From Liolophura sinensis (taxonomy: Eukaryota > Mollusca > Polyplacophora > Chitonida > Chitonidae): 64,000 nucleotides of DNA. The stretch lies in contig NC_088302.1 in assembly GCF_032854445.1 (NCBI RefSeq), positions 1,240,001-1,304,000 of the forward strand. Direction: 5' to 3'. Position 1 is the first letter of the stretch. The number at the start of each line of letters is the position of its first letter. Below are positions 46,236-59,060 of the stretch, in pieces. The translations under genes and the position numbers were made by a program. Under the pieces are notes generated by a model that saw nothing but the letters and a program-made list of their open reading frames with translations, made no database searches and was not told the origin of the DNA.

Positions 46236-49200
46236 TTAAGATATATCGAAGAAATCATCCATGGGTCGAAACTGCTTTTCCTCCTTCCAAGTTCCTGGAA
46301 GAAGAAAGGGTCTAGCAGACTTCAGGATATTCAACTCTGGGTTGAGCGATCGGCCTAGGCCTTCCAGGACAGCGATAGCCAGAATGACGGAGGCGAAGTT
46401 ACTCTCTACCTTGATTCTGTGTTCTATCATCAAGCCGAACACCTGAGATAACAGCGACCCCACCTGTACCTGAAGCAGAGATCAAAGGTAAACCTTCATC
46501 ACAACTTCCTGCGCTAAAACACTAAAAAACACTGATGGCCAACAGAAATCCCCGCTGAGCACTTTTCGGTTTGGTTATATATTTCCGAGAAGTGACTATC
46601 CCTATCGGTAAGAGTCGGTTCTTACAATAGAGGAGTATCGAGTTCGAACTCTCGTTCGTTAAAGGCAAAAACAGTGAAAAATGTCAGGCAGCCGTTGTGG
46701 TCATTAATTTACCGATCATTTCTCATTGTGTTCCAGACCGCTTTGGTGGCCTAATGGTTACAAAGTCTGCTTCGAAGTCAGCAGAACCAGAATCAAACCC
46801 GGGTCAGGTCATACCAAAGACTTTAAAAATGGTACTTGCTGCTCGAAAAAATTAAGTACGACGTTAAACCCCAGGCATTCCATCGCTTGTCTACTCTAAT
46901 TATATCACTTGAATCAGTTAGACTTAAATCTGAACAATTATAATCTCAACTCGAAGGCTGTCCATTTCAACACTTTGAACATCGACGTTTAACGCAATTA
47001 TACGGAATTAATATAATGTTTTATTGAGTGTTCCAACCAGGAACCTTTCCCGCCTGAAGCCACTGGGATTTAAGCTGTGCAGTCAATTGTTCATTCCCGC
47101 CTTTACAATGTCATTTTTTCATTTTTGGAAACGTATTACTGATGAGTTGCTAAGGACTAGGTCAATCGACCTTGGACCCAATCAAACGCGCCATGCACTG
47201 CGCGGTATACTGTATGCATATCATCTTTATACACAAAACATGACATATATTTACGAAATTGATTTCAGAGGAATATACACATGTGTACATGTAATCCACT
47301 AAATCTTTTTGTACAGCGTTTGAAAACAAACGTCCACTTTTACGTTTTATTTTGTAAGCGATTTATAGGGGGGGGGGGGTGTCTCTGTGGCTCTGGGTCT
47401 CTCGCTGTTGCCAATTCGTCAAATGACTTATTTATTTATTTGATTGGTGTTTTACGCCGTACTCAAGAATATTTCACTTATACGACGGACAGAGCCTGTG
47501 GAAACCCACGATCATCCGCAGGTTGCTGCAAGACCTTCCCACGGTCGGTGAGCAAGCAAGCATTGATCTGGACTTGAACTCACAGCGACCTTGACAAATG
47601 AGGTCGCGTGCTCCAAATTCAGCTTCAACTCAATAGATCCAAGTTTTCGTTTTGGAATTTCTAAATGTATGGGTCTGCGCCTCCGTTTACTCTATCGATT
47701 GAATACTCTAAATTACCTTTTGTGAGACTTTTTCAGAAGTCCATGTTATAATAAGTGTGATCAGAAATACTTGCCCAACATTCCTGACTGGTTCGATGAT
47801 GTGGTAGGAAACTTTTTACCTCAGCGATTCGAACTCTGAACACCCCTATTCACGGCCAACACATACAATCATAACATATTCATCCCACGCGCATTTGTTT
47901 TATAAGGTGCATTTGTTTTATAATGTGCACTTGTTTTATAACGTATATTTGTTTTATAACGTGTGTTTGTTTTATAAGTCTATTATAATAACAGACCAGT
48001 GAAAAGGCTCATTCATGCGCAAGGCTTACAGTCTTCAATTTAGTGGATTCAAGAATAAGGATAGGGACAAAAAAGGGCTATCATCTTTCACATAGATCTA
48101 GAAACCTGGCTTAATTTCTACAGCGCCCACCTTTCCCAGACTAGCGGCTTCCTGTCTGGCTAAGTGCACCAGCTTGGTCATCTCCCTGGTGAACTCGGCT
48201 GGGTTCCGACACTTGGAGATTCGGGACTTAGTCAGGAACAGCCTGGCGACCTCTTCACCCTACATTAATCGCAGGAAAGGAATGAATTATTATGCAAGAT
48301 TTTCTCTCCCTACATAAACTCAGGAAGAGAGGTCATCAACCGTGAGCAATGTGTCATATTCGTAACAAGGCTGACCATACTGAGGTGAACGATCCACCAG
48401 TGAAGCTCAGATTTACTGGTGGACAGGATTGGGACGAGATGCGTTTATTTCTATACAGTAACCTGAAACTACATTTCGTCCTTGATCATGAAAACAGTAT
48501 GAGATATTACAAGAATATGCATGGTAAATGACCTTTATATTCCCAACAGGATTGAAAGCACACTTTACGTCAGCCAATCCTCTTTCTAATGAGGACCACA
48601 GAACTCAGGCTCATAGCATAAACCAATTAATTGGCAAAGGACCATGAGGCAGGGGTGACACGAATTCAAAGTCATATGTATGAGAATTTTGCGGCCACGG
48701 TACCTACCTTCCCAGGAACATTAGCTTCTCCAAAGAGAGGTGATAACGATTTTGACTTTGCGGGCACGGTTCCACGAACATTGGCTTCTCCAGACGAGGG
48801 GTGGTAACAATTTCAACCTTCCGGCCACGGTACCTACCTTTCCGCGAAGAACCGCTTTGAAAACTTCAACAAACTTATGTTTGTCCGACTCTTTCATCGA
48901 AGCTGTGATCCCAACATCCAACAAAACCAATTTCACTCGATTTTTGGAACGTGATTGCTGTGGCACAAGAACAGGAAATATTATGTAATGGTGTTCTGAC
49001 TGTTTCATGGTACATCGAAAGAGCTTTCTAAGTGACTGTGACAAAAGAAGTTTTTCATGTTATTCATTCATCGTTTAAAGATAATAGGTTCCTTTGCAGT
49101 ATATTACTCTGAGACTATTCGTGTAAACTCAAGGAAAGCAAGGAAAGAAAAATGCAAAAAAAGGCGCATTATGTACCTGTTCCTTGTACTTGTCAGCATT

Positions 49201-52200
49201 CCGCACCAAAATATTGCCTGGATGTAGGTCACCATGAATAAAGTTGTCAATAAAAACCTGAAACATAGAAGGGTTTTTGTGTCCGGGATCCAGTAAAAAC
49301 CTAGATTTGGTAGCAAGTCTACCGAAGAGCTCGCCTGTAGGACAATCATGAATGCAAACCTTCAGCTCTGTAGACATACATGTACTGTAGTCTTGAATTT
49401 GACAATTTACTTCCTTCCTCTTGTGATTGTGCTCTACATATGTGCAAAACAATAAATACACTGCTTTTTATTTATTTATTCTTTATTTATTTGATTGGTG
49501 TTTTACGCCCTACTCAAGAAAATTCACTTATACGATATTATGGTGGGTGGAAACCAAGCAGAGCGTGGAGGCAGCCAGCACTATGGTGTTTGATTGACGC
49601 ACACTCTTATGTGCAAGGGCAGCCAGCACTATGGTGTTTGATTGACACACACTCTTTATGTGCGAGGGCAGCCAGCACTATGGTGTTTCATTGACACACA
49701 CTCTTATGTGCAAGGGCAGCAAGCACTATGGTGTTTGATTGACACACTCTTTATGTGCGAGGGCAGCCAGCACTATGGTGTTTCATTGATGCACACTTTT
49801 ATGTGCAAGGGCAGCCAGCACTATGGTGTTTGATTCACACACACACTTATGTGCCTGGGCAGCTAGCATTATGGTGTTTGATTGACACACACTCTTTATG
49901 TGCGAGGGCAGCCAGCACTATGGTGTTTGATTGAAACACGCACTTATGTGTGAGGGCAGCCAGCACTATGGGGTTTGATTGACGCACACACTAATGTGCG
50001 AGGGCAGCTAGCAGTATGGTGTTTGATTGACACACGCACTTATGTGCGAAAGCAGCCAGCACTATGGGGTTAGATTGACACAGGCACTTATGTGTGAGGG
50101 CAGCCAGCACTATGGGGTTTGATTGACGCACACACTTATGTGCCTGGGCAGCTAGCATTATGGTGTTTGATTGACACACACTCTTTATGTGCGAGGGCAG
50201 CCAGCACTATGGTGTTTGATTGAAACACGCACTTATGTGCCATGGCAGCCAGCACTATGGGGTTTGATTGACGCACACACTAATGTGCGAGGGCAGCTAG
50301 CAGTATGGTGTTTGATTGACACACGCACTTATGTGCGAAAGCAGCCAGCACTATGGGGTTAGATTGACACAGGCACTTATGTGTGAGAGCAGCCAGCACT
50401 ATGGGGTTTGATTGACGCACACACTTATGTGCAAGGGCAGCTAGCAGTATGGGGTTTGATTGACGCACACACCTATATGTGAAGGCAGCCAGCAGTATGG
50501 TGTATGATTGACACATGCACTTATGTGTGAGGGCAGCCAGCACTATGGTGTTTGATTGACACACGCACTTATGTGTGAGGGCAGCCAGCACTATGGGGTT
50601 TGATTGACACACACAAATATATGCGAGAGCAGCTAGCAGTATGGGGTTTGATTGACGCACACACTTATATGCGAAGGCAGCCAGCAGTATGGTCTTTGAT
50701 TGACACAAGCACTTATGTGCGAGGGCAGCCAGCACTATGGGGTTTGATTGATACACGTACTTATGTGTGAGGGCAGCCAGCACTATGGTGTTTGATTGAC
50801 GCACACACTAATGTGCGAGGGCAGCTAGCAGTATGGGGTTTGATTGACGCACACACTTATATGGGAAGGCAACCAACAGTATGGTGTTTGATTGACACAC
50901 GCACTTATGTGCGAGGGCAGCTAGCACTATGGTGTTTGATTGACACACGCACTTATGTGTGAGGGCAGCCAGCACTATGGGGTTTAATTGACGCACACAC
51001 TTATGTGAGAGGGCAGCCAGCAGTATGGTCTTTGATTGACACACGCACTTATGTGCGAGGGCAGCTAGCACTATGGTGTTTGATTGACACACGCACTTAT
51101 GTGCAAGGGCAGCCAGCACTATGGGGTTTGATTGACGCACACACTTATGTGCGAGGGCAGCTAGCAGTATGGGGTTTAATTGACGCACACACTTATGTGT
51201 GAGGGCAGCTAGCACTATGGTGTTTGATTGACACACGCACTTATGTGCGAGGGCAGCCAGCACTATAATGTTCAATTGACGCTCGCACTTATATGCGAAA
51301 ACAGCCAGGGGTATGGTGTTTGATTGACACACGCACTTATGTGCGAGGGCAGCCAGCACTATAATGTTCAATTGACGCTCGCACTTATATGCGAAAACAG
51401 CCAGGGGTATGGTGTTTGATTGACACACGCACTTATGTGCGAGGGCAGCCAGCACTATAATGTTCAATTGACGCTCGCACTTATATGCGAAAACAGCCAG
51501 GGGTATGGTGTTTGATTGACACACACTCTTTATGTGCGAGGGCAGCCAGCACTATGGGGTTTGACTGACGCACACACTTATGTGCGAGGGCAGCCAGAAC
51601 TATAGGGTTTCATTGACAGATACACTTATGTGCCATGGCAGCCAGCACTATGGGGTTTGACTGATGTTCACACGTATGTGCCATGGCAGCCAGCACTATG
51701 GTGTTTCACTGATGCCCACACTTATGTGCCATGGCAGCCAGCACTATGGTGTTTGAATGACGCACACACTTATGTGCGAGGGCAGCCAGAACAATGGGGT
51801 TTGATTGACGCACACACTTATGTGCCAGGGCAGCCAGAACTATAAGGTTTGATTGATGCACACACTTATGTGCGAGGGCAGCCAGCACTATGGGGTTTGA
51901 CTGACGCACACACTTATGTGCGAAGGCAGCCAGCACTATGGGGTTTGACTGACGCACACACATATGTGCCATGGCAGCCAGCACTATAATGTTTGATTGA
52001 CGCACGCACTTATGTGTGAGGGCAGCCAGCAATATGGTGTTTGATTCACACACACACTTATGTGTGAGGGCAGCCAGCATTATGTTGTTAGATTCACACA
52101 CACTCTTTATGTGCGAGGGCAGCCAGCACTATGGTGTTTGATTGACACACGCACTTATGTGCAAGGGCAGCCAGAACTATGGGGTTTGATTGACGCACAC

Positions 52201-55200
52201 ACTTATGGGCAAGGGCAGCCAGCACTATGGTGTTTGATTGACACACACACTTATGTGCCATGGCAGCCAGCACTATGGTGTTTAATTGACGCACACACTT
52301 ATGTGCGAGGGCAGCTAGCAGTATGGTGTTTGATTGACGCACGCAGTTATGTGCGAGGGCAGCTAGCACTATGGTGTTTGATTGATGCACACACTCATAT
52401 GCGAGGGCAGCCAGCACTATAATGTTTGATTGACGCACACACTTATGTGCCAGGACAGCCAGTACTATAATGTTTGATTGACATAAGCACTTATAATCGA
52501 GGGCAGCCAGCAATATGGTGTTTGATTGACACACACACTTATGTGCGAGGGCAGCCAGCACTATGGTGTTTGATTGATGCACACACTTATGTGCGAGGGC
52601 AGCCAGCACTATGGTGTTTGATTGACGCACACATTTATGTGCGAGGGCAGCCAGCAGTATGGTGTTTGATTGACCCACACACTTATTTGCGAGGGCAGCC
52701 AGCACTATGGTGTTTGATTGACGCACACACTAACATGTATGTGCCATGCCAGCCAGCACTATGGTGTTTGACTGAGGCACACACTTATGTGCGATGGCAG
52801 CCAGCACTATGGTTTTTGACTGACGCACACACTTATGTGCCATGGCAGCCAGTACTGTAATGTTTGATTCACACAAGCACTTATGTGTGAGGGCAGCCAG
52901 CACTATGGTGTTTGATTGATGCACACACTTATGTGCCAGGGCAGCCAACACTATGGTGTTTGATTGATGCACACACTTATGTGTGAGGGCAGCCAGCACT
53001 ATGGTGTTTGATTGAAGGTGCAGAGCATGGCAGATTGTGTCTAGGAGGCAGTATTAATGAAATAATTACTGGTTAATCGTGGCTTCAGATTTACTCATAT
53101 CACATGTGCAGCATGAGTGTGATGCCTTACATACAGGAGGATCCTTGTCAAGCACTGCACATACCATCTTCAACAGAGCACCAACACCTAACTCCGCAAG
53201 GGTTTTCTTGAGTTCCTTAGAGCATTGTTTATTCTGAATGAAGTTCGATATGTGTTCCCCTTCCTGAAAGTGAGAAATCAGAAATTGTTTATTCTGGATT
53301 GATATTGTTTGATATTTGATCGCCCCCATCAAAGTGAGAAGCAAGAAATGACTAATTCTTAATGAAAGCTGATAACTTGTGATCCTGAGAGGAAGAATGA
53401 AGAAATTTTTTTATTTTGAATGAAGGTTGAAATATCATCGCCTTCCGCAGAGTGATAAGCAGTCTCTATCCTTATTAATTAAAACGCGACATTAATTGAT
53501 TTCTACATCCTGCGACGAGCAACAGGCAATCAATCTTCAATTCCAATGCTACATCACAAATTTTGCAACTGCTGGTGTCTTGAGTCTATTCCAGGATGAT
53601 TCTGTCATGGAGGGAGTGATGAAAACTGTTATATCTCCACAGTACATGTCCAGTTACACAAAGAAAATGGGGGGAAATGAGATCTACACTCCTTTCAAGA
53701 ATTCTTAATTTCTGATTTTGAAGATAGTAATTCTTTCTCTGTGGTACTTGATCTTCAGCATATTGCGTTACCATCGGACATAGCCGTAATGGGCTTGATA
53801 TTACACTCTTAAGGAAAGCATTTGTTTATATTCTTGTTTCAAAAGAACATGATGGAACAGTCACAAAATAACACTGACACATCTACTGTGGCTTAATTCA
53901 CAAAATGTTTTTAAATTTCCCACAAGTTCTACTGAATAAAATTCATTTATATATCGGCCAGCAGACTTAACCTGAAAGAAAGCAAACAAAATGGAATGTA
54001 AGTATTACAATGAGGATGGTATACCTCAAATGTTTCCACGAGGACCTCCTTTGTAATGTACGGCCAGATAGGTGTGGGGACTGAGATCTGGGCACAAGAT
54101 GAGAAATTGACAGCAAATCTGTCCAGGCACTTAGCTTCATTCACCAGATCTAACTGAAACAATATCATACAACGTTATGACACAATATCATACAACATTA
54201 TGACACAGTCTCATGCAATGTTATGACACAATATCATACAACATTATGACACAGTATCCTACAACATTATGACACAGTATCCTACAACATTATGACACAG
54301 TCTCACACAATGTTACAACACAATATCATACACCATTATGACACAGTATCAAACAACATTAGGCACAATATTATGAAACATTATGGCACAGCATCATACA
54401 ACATTATAACAGTATCATAGAATATGATACATTATCATACAACTTTATGACACAAAATCATACAACATTATGACAAAGTATCATACAACATTATGACACA
54501 GTAACATACAACATTATGACAGTGTCATACAATGTTACAACACAATATCATACAACATTATGGTACAGTATCATACAACATAATAATTATGACACAATAT
54601 CATACAACATTATAACACAATATCATCCAACATTATGACACAGTATCATACAACATTATAACACAATATCATACAACATTATGATGCAACATTATGACAG
54701 TATCACACAATATTATGACACAGTATCATACAACATTATGATACAACAATATCATACAACATTATGACAGTGTCATACAACATTATGAGAAAGAATCATA
54801 CAACGTTATAACACAATATCATACAACATTATCACACTATCATACAACATATTAATTATGACACAATATTATACAACATTATAACACAATATCATACAAT
54901 ATTATCATACAACATTATCACAGTATCATACAACATTATGATACAATATCATACATTATCACAGTATCATACAATGTTATGACACACTATCATGTAAACA
55001 CATGCTGCTATTCAGCAATAGAAAATATGTTGCCATGATTTACCTAAACCAGTATGTTCAACATGTTAAAAAATGTTAAAAAACGAGCCCTCAAAAAAAG
55101 TCAATAACATTAGTTTAAAATCATGTCTACAGCATTTTAAATACTCAATATATGCCTACTGTAGTCGTGTTTTAATATAAGATTACTGGGTACGATGGTT

Positions 55201-57174
55201 TAGAGTTAGATTCATCATTTGGGAAGGAGTGCCTGTATGACCCCAAGTGAAACTTACATTCTCCTGACATTCAGCAGATATATGTAGCCTATATATTACC
55301 TGTTTTTCCATGAGCTGCGCGAACTCGCGGACACACTCTGTCAGACTAAGCCAGTGTAGGCTGGGCAGACAGACAGTCAGACAGGAGGCCATGAATCTCA
55401 TGATGGTAAGATCACGCTCTATCAGTTCAGCGATGTCAGGGTGACACACCTGGACAGACAAACGATGACTGACTGATTACCTGATTCACACAGGTGTTCA
55501 CATGCCGTGAGATAGATTAGAAGTATCCAGCTACAAACTGATATAGACTACATATATAGGCTAAGCTGTGGACACAGGATAGTTTTTTCATGACGAATGC
55601 CCAGCTGCTTCACGTTTTCTAACTGCATATAGGATGTGGGCTTATACCCACCTGTAAGCCTTTTCAAAACCCAAAACAAAGCGCATGCATTGTGTTACCC
55701 AACTGTCACTATAGGATGTTGACCATCATAGCCAAAAATCTGTCTCTGACTAAAGTTCCCTTTTGTTTTCCAACATACATGTGCTTAAGACTTCTCCTCT
55801 CACCCCAGGAGATTGAGTTTCCATCCTACCTTTACAGCTACAGGAATACCAATACGATTAGTCAACACCGATTCTTCTGCATCTGAAATGAACAAATTGC
55901 ATAGGATTCTGGTAAAAATAATTATTACCTGTACAAAGTTGAATAAAACTTTTGACTTCTGTTAATACTGATTACTTTGAATTGTAAATGGGATGATGTA
56001 GACCAGTACAGACTTAAGTCCACATCACATGGTCCTCTGTTCATGTCCCCTGGCTTAAAGCCAGCTTTGCAGCCAAATGTTGCGCTCTGGTACAACAGTT
56101 CAGTTCATGGAACACTTTCTTACCAAAGTACTTACCATTTTCAGACAATCTTTGTTTCAACTGAGCATCAATTTTGTCCAGATCAAAATAAGCTTTGTAT
56201 ACCTGACGACAGATAAAAGGACTCTGTAACCAGTGAATAAACTTCAAAGAAAGTAGTGTCAAATCTATTTGAGCTGACAGTAATCTTGTTAGAACCTGGC
56301 AAATATTTATACATAACATAAAGAAAATAACAAGAGATCTTTACGACGACAAATACTGCGTCATTTAAAGCAAAAATGAATTAGAAACTGTATGATGCAT
56401 TATCTAGGACAGATTTTTAAAAGAGAAATATAAGGGTCTTGAACGTCATGAAGCGCACTGACTTACTTGAGCAACACACCCAGATCCTACTGGCTCACAA
56501 TCTTCTTTGAAAGATATAAAAAGGCTGCGCCACCCTGGACCAAATGCCTGCGTGAGTCTTTTGTCCGTGTGGCGCCATTTGTGAACAGCAACTTGGTGGT
56601 GTAATACAGAGAACCTGTCACAAAATTCTGCTGAAAATAGGTCACGTCTGGTACTGGCCCACTGACCTAGTTTGATGAAGGATGGACCGGCCGACTCCAT
56701 GGCAACCAACAAACCCGACCACCACAGCCACCGACTTCCAGGAATAACAAACGTAAGGGGATAAACACACAATAGAGGGAAAAATCTAACAAACAAACTT
56801 ATAGTTCTCATCAACAAGAATGAAGCAGAATAAAGTTTACGCAGCAAGAGAATCAGAAGACTGTCGTGATGAACATGGTTACCTCCCTCTTGTAGGAGAT
56901 TTTCTGGCAAAGTTCGCGCACTGCACTGGGCAACAGAACAATACCACCATGAGTGTTTTAGAACTGATGACTTCTGAAGTAGGATTCCGGCCCCTAGGCA
57001 CACAAAAGGAAAAGCCCTGAGCTGTTTTATATCAGGCCTTGTTTTGACTAGTGTACAGTACCTCAGCCATGCTGACTGAAGCTTTGAGCACACAGAAGGC
57101 CTTGAACATCTCACCAGGGAAGGCAATGAGATCTTATAACTTTTCAACAGGCTGGAGCAATATCGTATCATCAT
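46236..57174 (-). CDS. ADCK2: ADCK2-like mitochondrial UbiB/ABC1 atypical kinase
   Basis: Complete 589-aa UbiB/ABC1 kinase-like protein (human ADCK2 is about 626 aa), a mitochondrial family tied to coenzyme Q and lipid metabolism. Exons on the minus strand: 57174-56467, 56202-56136, 55882-55830, 55449-55300, 54153-54025, 53263-53165, 49257-49177, 48957-48838, 48259-48131 and 46469-46236 (TAA). All introns are GT-AG with matching phases. Seen: a basic, Ser-rich N-terminus like a transit peptide; hydrophobic stretch at about 131-158; KxGQ motif GPSFIKLGQWASTRRDLF (KLGQ 168-171); GSGCVAQVYKA (230-240); VAVK lysine 276; HGDLHPGN (410-417); LLDVG (441-445) where protein kinases have DFG, as in ADCK2 relatives (human LLDAG). 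The C-terminal VESNFASVILAIAVLEGLGR is diagnostic of ADCK2. A 48-bp array expands intron 6 to 3.9 kb, and MMAA lies head to head. Confidence 0.95.
46735..46890 (+). mobile_element. tRNA-derived SINE, second family, short form
   Basis: tRNA-like head 'tggtggcctaatggttacaa' (A box) with 'gaatcaaacccgggtcagg' (B-box region), then the shared end 'aagtacgacgttaaacccca'. In ADCK2 intron 9. The middle part present in the 43190 copy is absent. Not a functional tRNA: no intact cloverleaf is evident. Confidence 0.7.
46936..47371. repeat. Dispersed unclassified repeat, copy 2
   Basis: Related to 44430-44640: start 'aattataatctcaactcgaa', end 'ttttattttgtaagcgattt'. Carries about 220 bp more in the middle. 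Ends in a G-run at about 47370-47380. Lies in ADCK2 intron 9. Confidence 0.55.
47427..47595 (-). mobile_element. tRNA-derived SINE, internally deleted and truncated
   Basis: The plus strand reads 'tttatttatttgattggtgt', 'cttatacgacggacagagcc' (a deletion joins two body parts), then 'cttgaactcacagcgacc'. The head is missing. In ADCK2 intron 9. Confidence 0.85.
48695..48845 (-). repeat. Tandem copies of the ADCK2 exon 8 donor, period about 65 bp
   Basis: The real donor (AAAG|GTAGGTACCGTGGCC) is at 48838/48837. A near-identical donor block (AAGGTAGGTACCGTGGCC) is 130 bp further into the intron (about 48710). A decayed middle copy ('ggcacggttccacgaacatt') lies half-way. The blocks between share 'cattggcttctccagacgag' and 'cattagcttctccaaagag'. 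Confidence 0.8.
49468..49580 (-). mobile_element. SINE fragment that seeds the 48-bp array
   Basis: The plus strand reads 'tttatttgattggtgtttta', 'cacttatacgatattatggt', 'gggtggaaaccaagcagagc' and runs directly into the array. The right part (tRNA-like head) is absent. In ADCK2 intron 6. Confidence 0.85.
49579..53015. repeat. 48-bp minisatellite derived from a SINE body, about 71 copies
   Basis: Units of 48 bp: 'gcagccagcactatggtgtt', 'tgattgacacacgcacttat', 'gtgcgagg'. The text 'cacttatgtgcgagggcagc', 'cagcactatggtg' parallels the SINE's 'cacttatacgacggcggcc', 'agcattatggtg', and 'tttgattg' matches its left end. The unit is 16 codons, hence long stop-free frames on both strands. Fills ADCK2 intron 6. 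A higher-order 96-bp pattern is seen at 51190-51530. Confidence 0.96.
54157..54995. repeat. 23-bp minisatellite abutting an ADCK2 acceptor, about 36 copies
   Basis: Units of about 23 bp: 'acacaatatcatacaacatt' plus atg, with length variants. On the minus strand the array runs into the acceptor of ADCK2 exon 5: the bases just before the exon (gtatgatattgtttcag) are themselves a repeat unit modified to end in CAG. Confidence 0.93.
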
Positions 57175-57544
57175 GGTCTTTTACAAAGATGCGTAATATA
57201 CTGGTCTCATTGTCATGAAGAGTCATATAGGTTCTATCCCTTCTCAAGGCTGTCCTGTTGATACAAAGTAGATGTACGCCCTGGGCATTTCTGTTGTTTT
57301 GGAACAGTGTTCCTGTGAGATTTCCTGTAACCAAAATGACAGTCTTTCATCATATCCCAATTTATTTACTTTTTTTTATTGTTGTTAAACATAGTCAGGA
57401 ATTTATCCCTTATGTGATGACAGTCAGTTTAACAGGTGGAGGAGCCAGGAGTACCTGAAGTAAACCACTGACATTTGGCATGTATCGATAAGCATAACAT
57501 AATGATTGAAGACAAACTGTAGTCTTCAAGTGTGTCCCACTGAG
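57175..57544 (-). other. ADCK2 5' flank
   Basis: No minisatellite and no recognised exon. It should contain ADCK2 5' UTR or promoter sequence, but no motif is convincing. Confidence 0.45.
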
Positions 57545-57709
57545 TGCAGAAGGGAGATTAGGGATGAAGTTGAGAATGTGTAAGTGAGGTGATGGAGGTG
57601 AGGATGTAAAGGTGGGTGAAAAAGGTGATGGTGTAAAGTTAGGGTGAAGATGAGGATGCACAGGTGGGGTGATGAAGGAGAGAATGTAAACCTGGTAAAG
57701 GTGGGGTTA

Positions 57710-57985
57710 TGATTTATTTATTTACTTATTTATTTGATTGGTATTTTACACCGTACTCAAGAATATTTCACTTGTACGACGGAAGCAAGCATTATGGTGT
57801 GAGGAAACCTGGCAGAGCACAGGGAAAACCCACGACCATCCGCAAGTTGCTAACAGACCTTCTCAGTCACGGGCAGAGAGGAAGACCGTATGAGCTGGAC
57901 TTGAACTCACAGCGACCGCATTGGTGAGAGGCTCCTGAGTCATTATGCTGCACTAGCGCGCTAACCAACTGTGCCAAGGAGGCCC
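57710..57985 (-). mobile_element. Full-length tRNA-derived SINE in the 28-bp array
   Basis: The plus strand runs from 'atttatttacttatttattt' through 'gacggaagcaagcattatgg', 'cttgaactcacagcgaccgc', to 'ctgtgccaaggaggcc'. On the minus strand the A box reads TTGGCACAGTTGG. Inserted into the minisatellite, so younger than it. Confidence 0.92.
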
Positions 57986-58963
57986 TGTGCGGTTTTGAGG
58001 GTGAGGATGTAAGCATATGGTAATGAAGGAGAGGATATAAAGGTTTGGTGATAAAGATGGGGATGTAACAGTTTGGTGATAAAGGTGAGGATGTTAAAAT
58101 GAGGTGATGAAGGTGAGGATGTAAAGGTGGGCTGATGCCAGTTAAAATGTAAAGATGAGATGATCAAAGTGAGCTTGCAAAGGTGGGGTTGTGAAAGGTG
58201 GAAATGTGAACGTGGTATGACGAATGTGAGGATGTAAAGGTGTGGTTGCAAAAGGTGAGGATGGACAGGTGGGCATGTACAGGTGGTGTGGTTAAAGAGA
58301 GGATGTAAAGGCGCAGTTGTGAAAGATGGAGATGTAAAGGTGGTGTGATGAAGGTGAGGACGTAAAGGTGCAGTTGTGAAGGTGCAGTTGTGAAAGTTGC
58401 GGTTGTGAAAGGTGAGGATGTAAAGGTGCAGCTGTGAAAGGTGAGGATGTAAAGGTGCAGCTGTGAAAGGTGGGGATGTAAAGGTGCAGTTGTGAAAGGT
58501 GAGGATGTAAAGGTGCAGTTGTGAAAGGTGAGGATGTGAAAGGTGAGGATGTAAATGTGAGGATGTGAAAGGTGGGGATTGAAAGGGGAGGATGTCAACG
58601 TGCGGTTGTGAAAGGTGCAGTTGTGAAAGGGGGGGATTGAAAGGTGAGGATGTCCAGTTGTGGTTGTGAAAGGTGAGGATGCCAAGGTGCGGTTGTGAAA
58701 GGTGAGGATGCCAAGGTGCGGTTGTGAAAGGTGGGGATGTAAAGTGGGGTGATGCAGGGGATGATGTAAAGGTGAAGTGGTGAAGTGGTGAAGGTGAGGA
58801 TGCAGAGGTGTTGTGATGAAGGTAAGAACATAAAGATGAATAATGAAAGTAAGAATGTAAAGATGAGGTAATGAAGGCGAGGAAGTAAGGGTGGGGTGAT
58901 GCAGAGGATGAAAGTGGTGGATGAAGATAAAGTGGCGAAGGTAAGGATTTAAGGTGGTGTGAT

Positions 58964-59060
58964 GAATTTATTTATTTATTTATTGGTTGGTGTTTTATGC
59001 CGCACTCAAGAATATTTCACTTATACGATAGCGGCCAGCATTATGGTGGGAGGAAACCGA
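58964..59060 (-). mobile_element. SINE 3' fragment in the 28-bp array
   Basis: 'tttatttatttattggttgg', 'tcaagaatatttcacttata', 'cgatagcggccagcattatg', 'gtgggaggaaaccg', then the array resumes. Head absent. Confidence 0.88.

Noticed and set aside
46735-46812. Possible tRNA gene (strong A box, B-box-like text)
   Set aside because: No complete cloverleaf or acceptor stem; it is joined to the 'acgacgttaaacccc' SINE tail also seen at 43190-43545.
50280-52999. Frames of 16-residue repeats (CVRQSNPIVLAALAHK)
   Set aside because: The 48-bp array is intronic within ADCK2, is derived from a SINE, and is open in other frames too.
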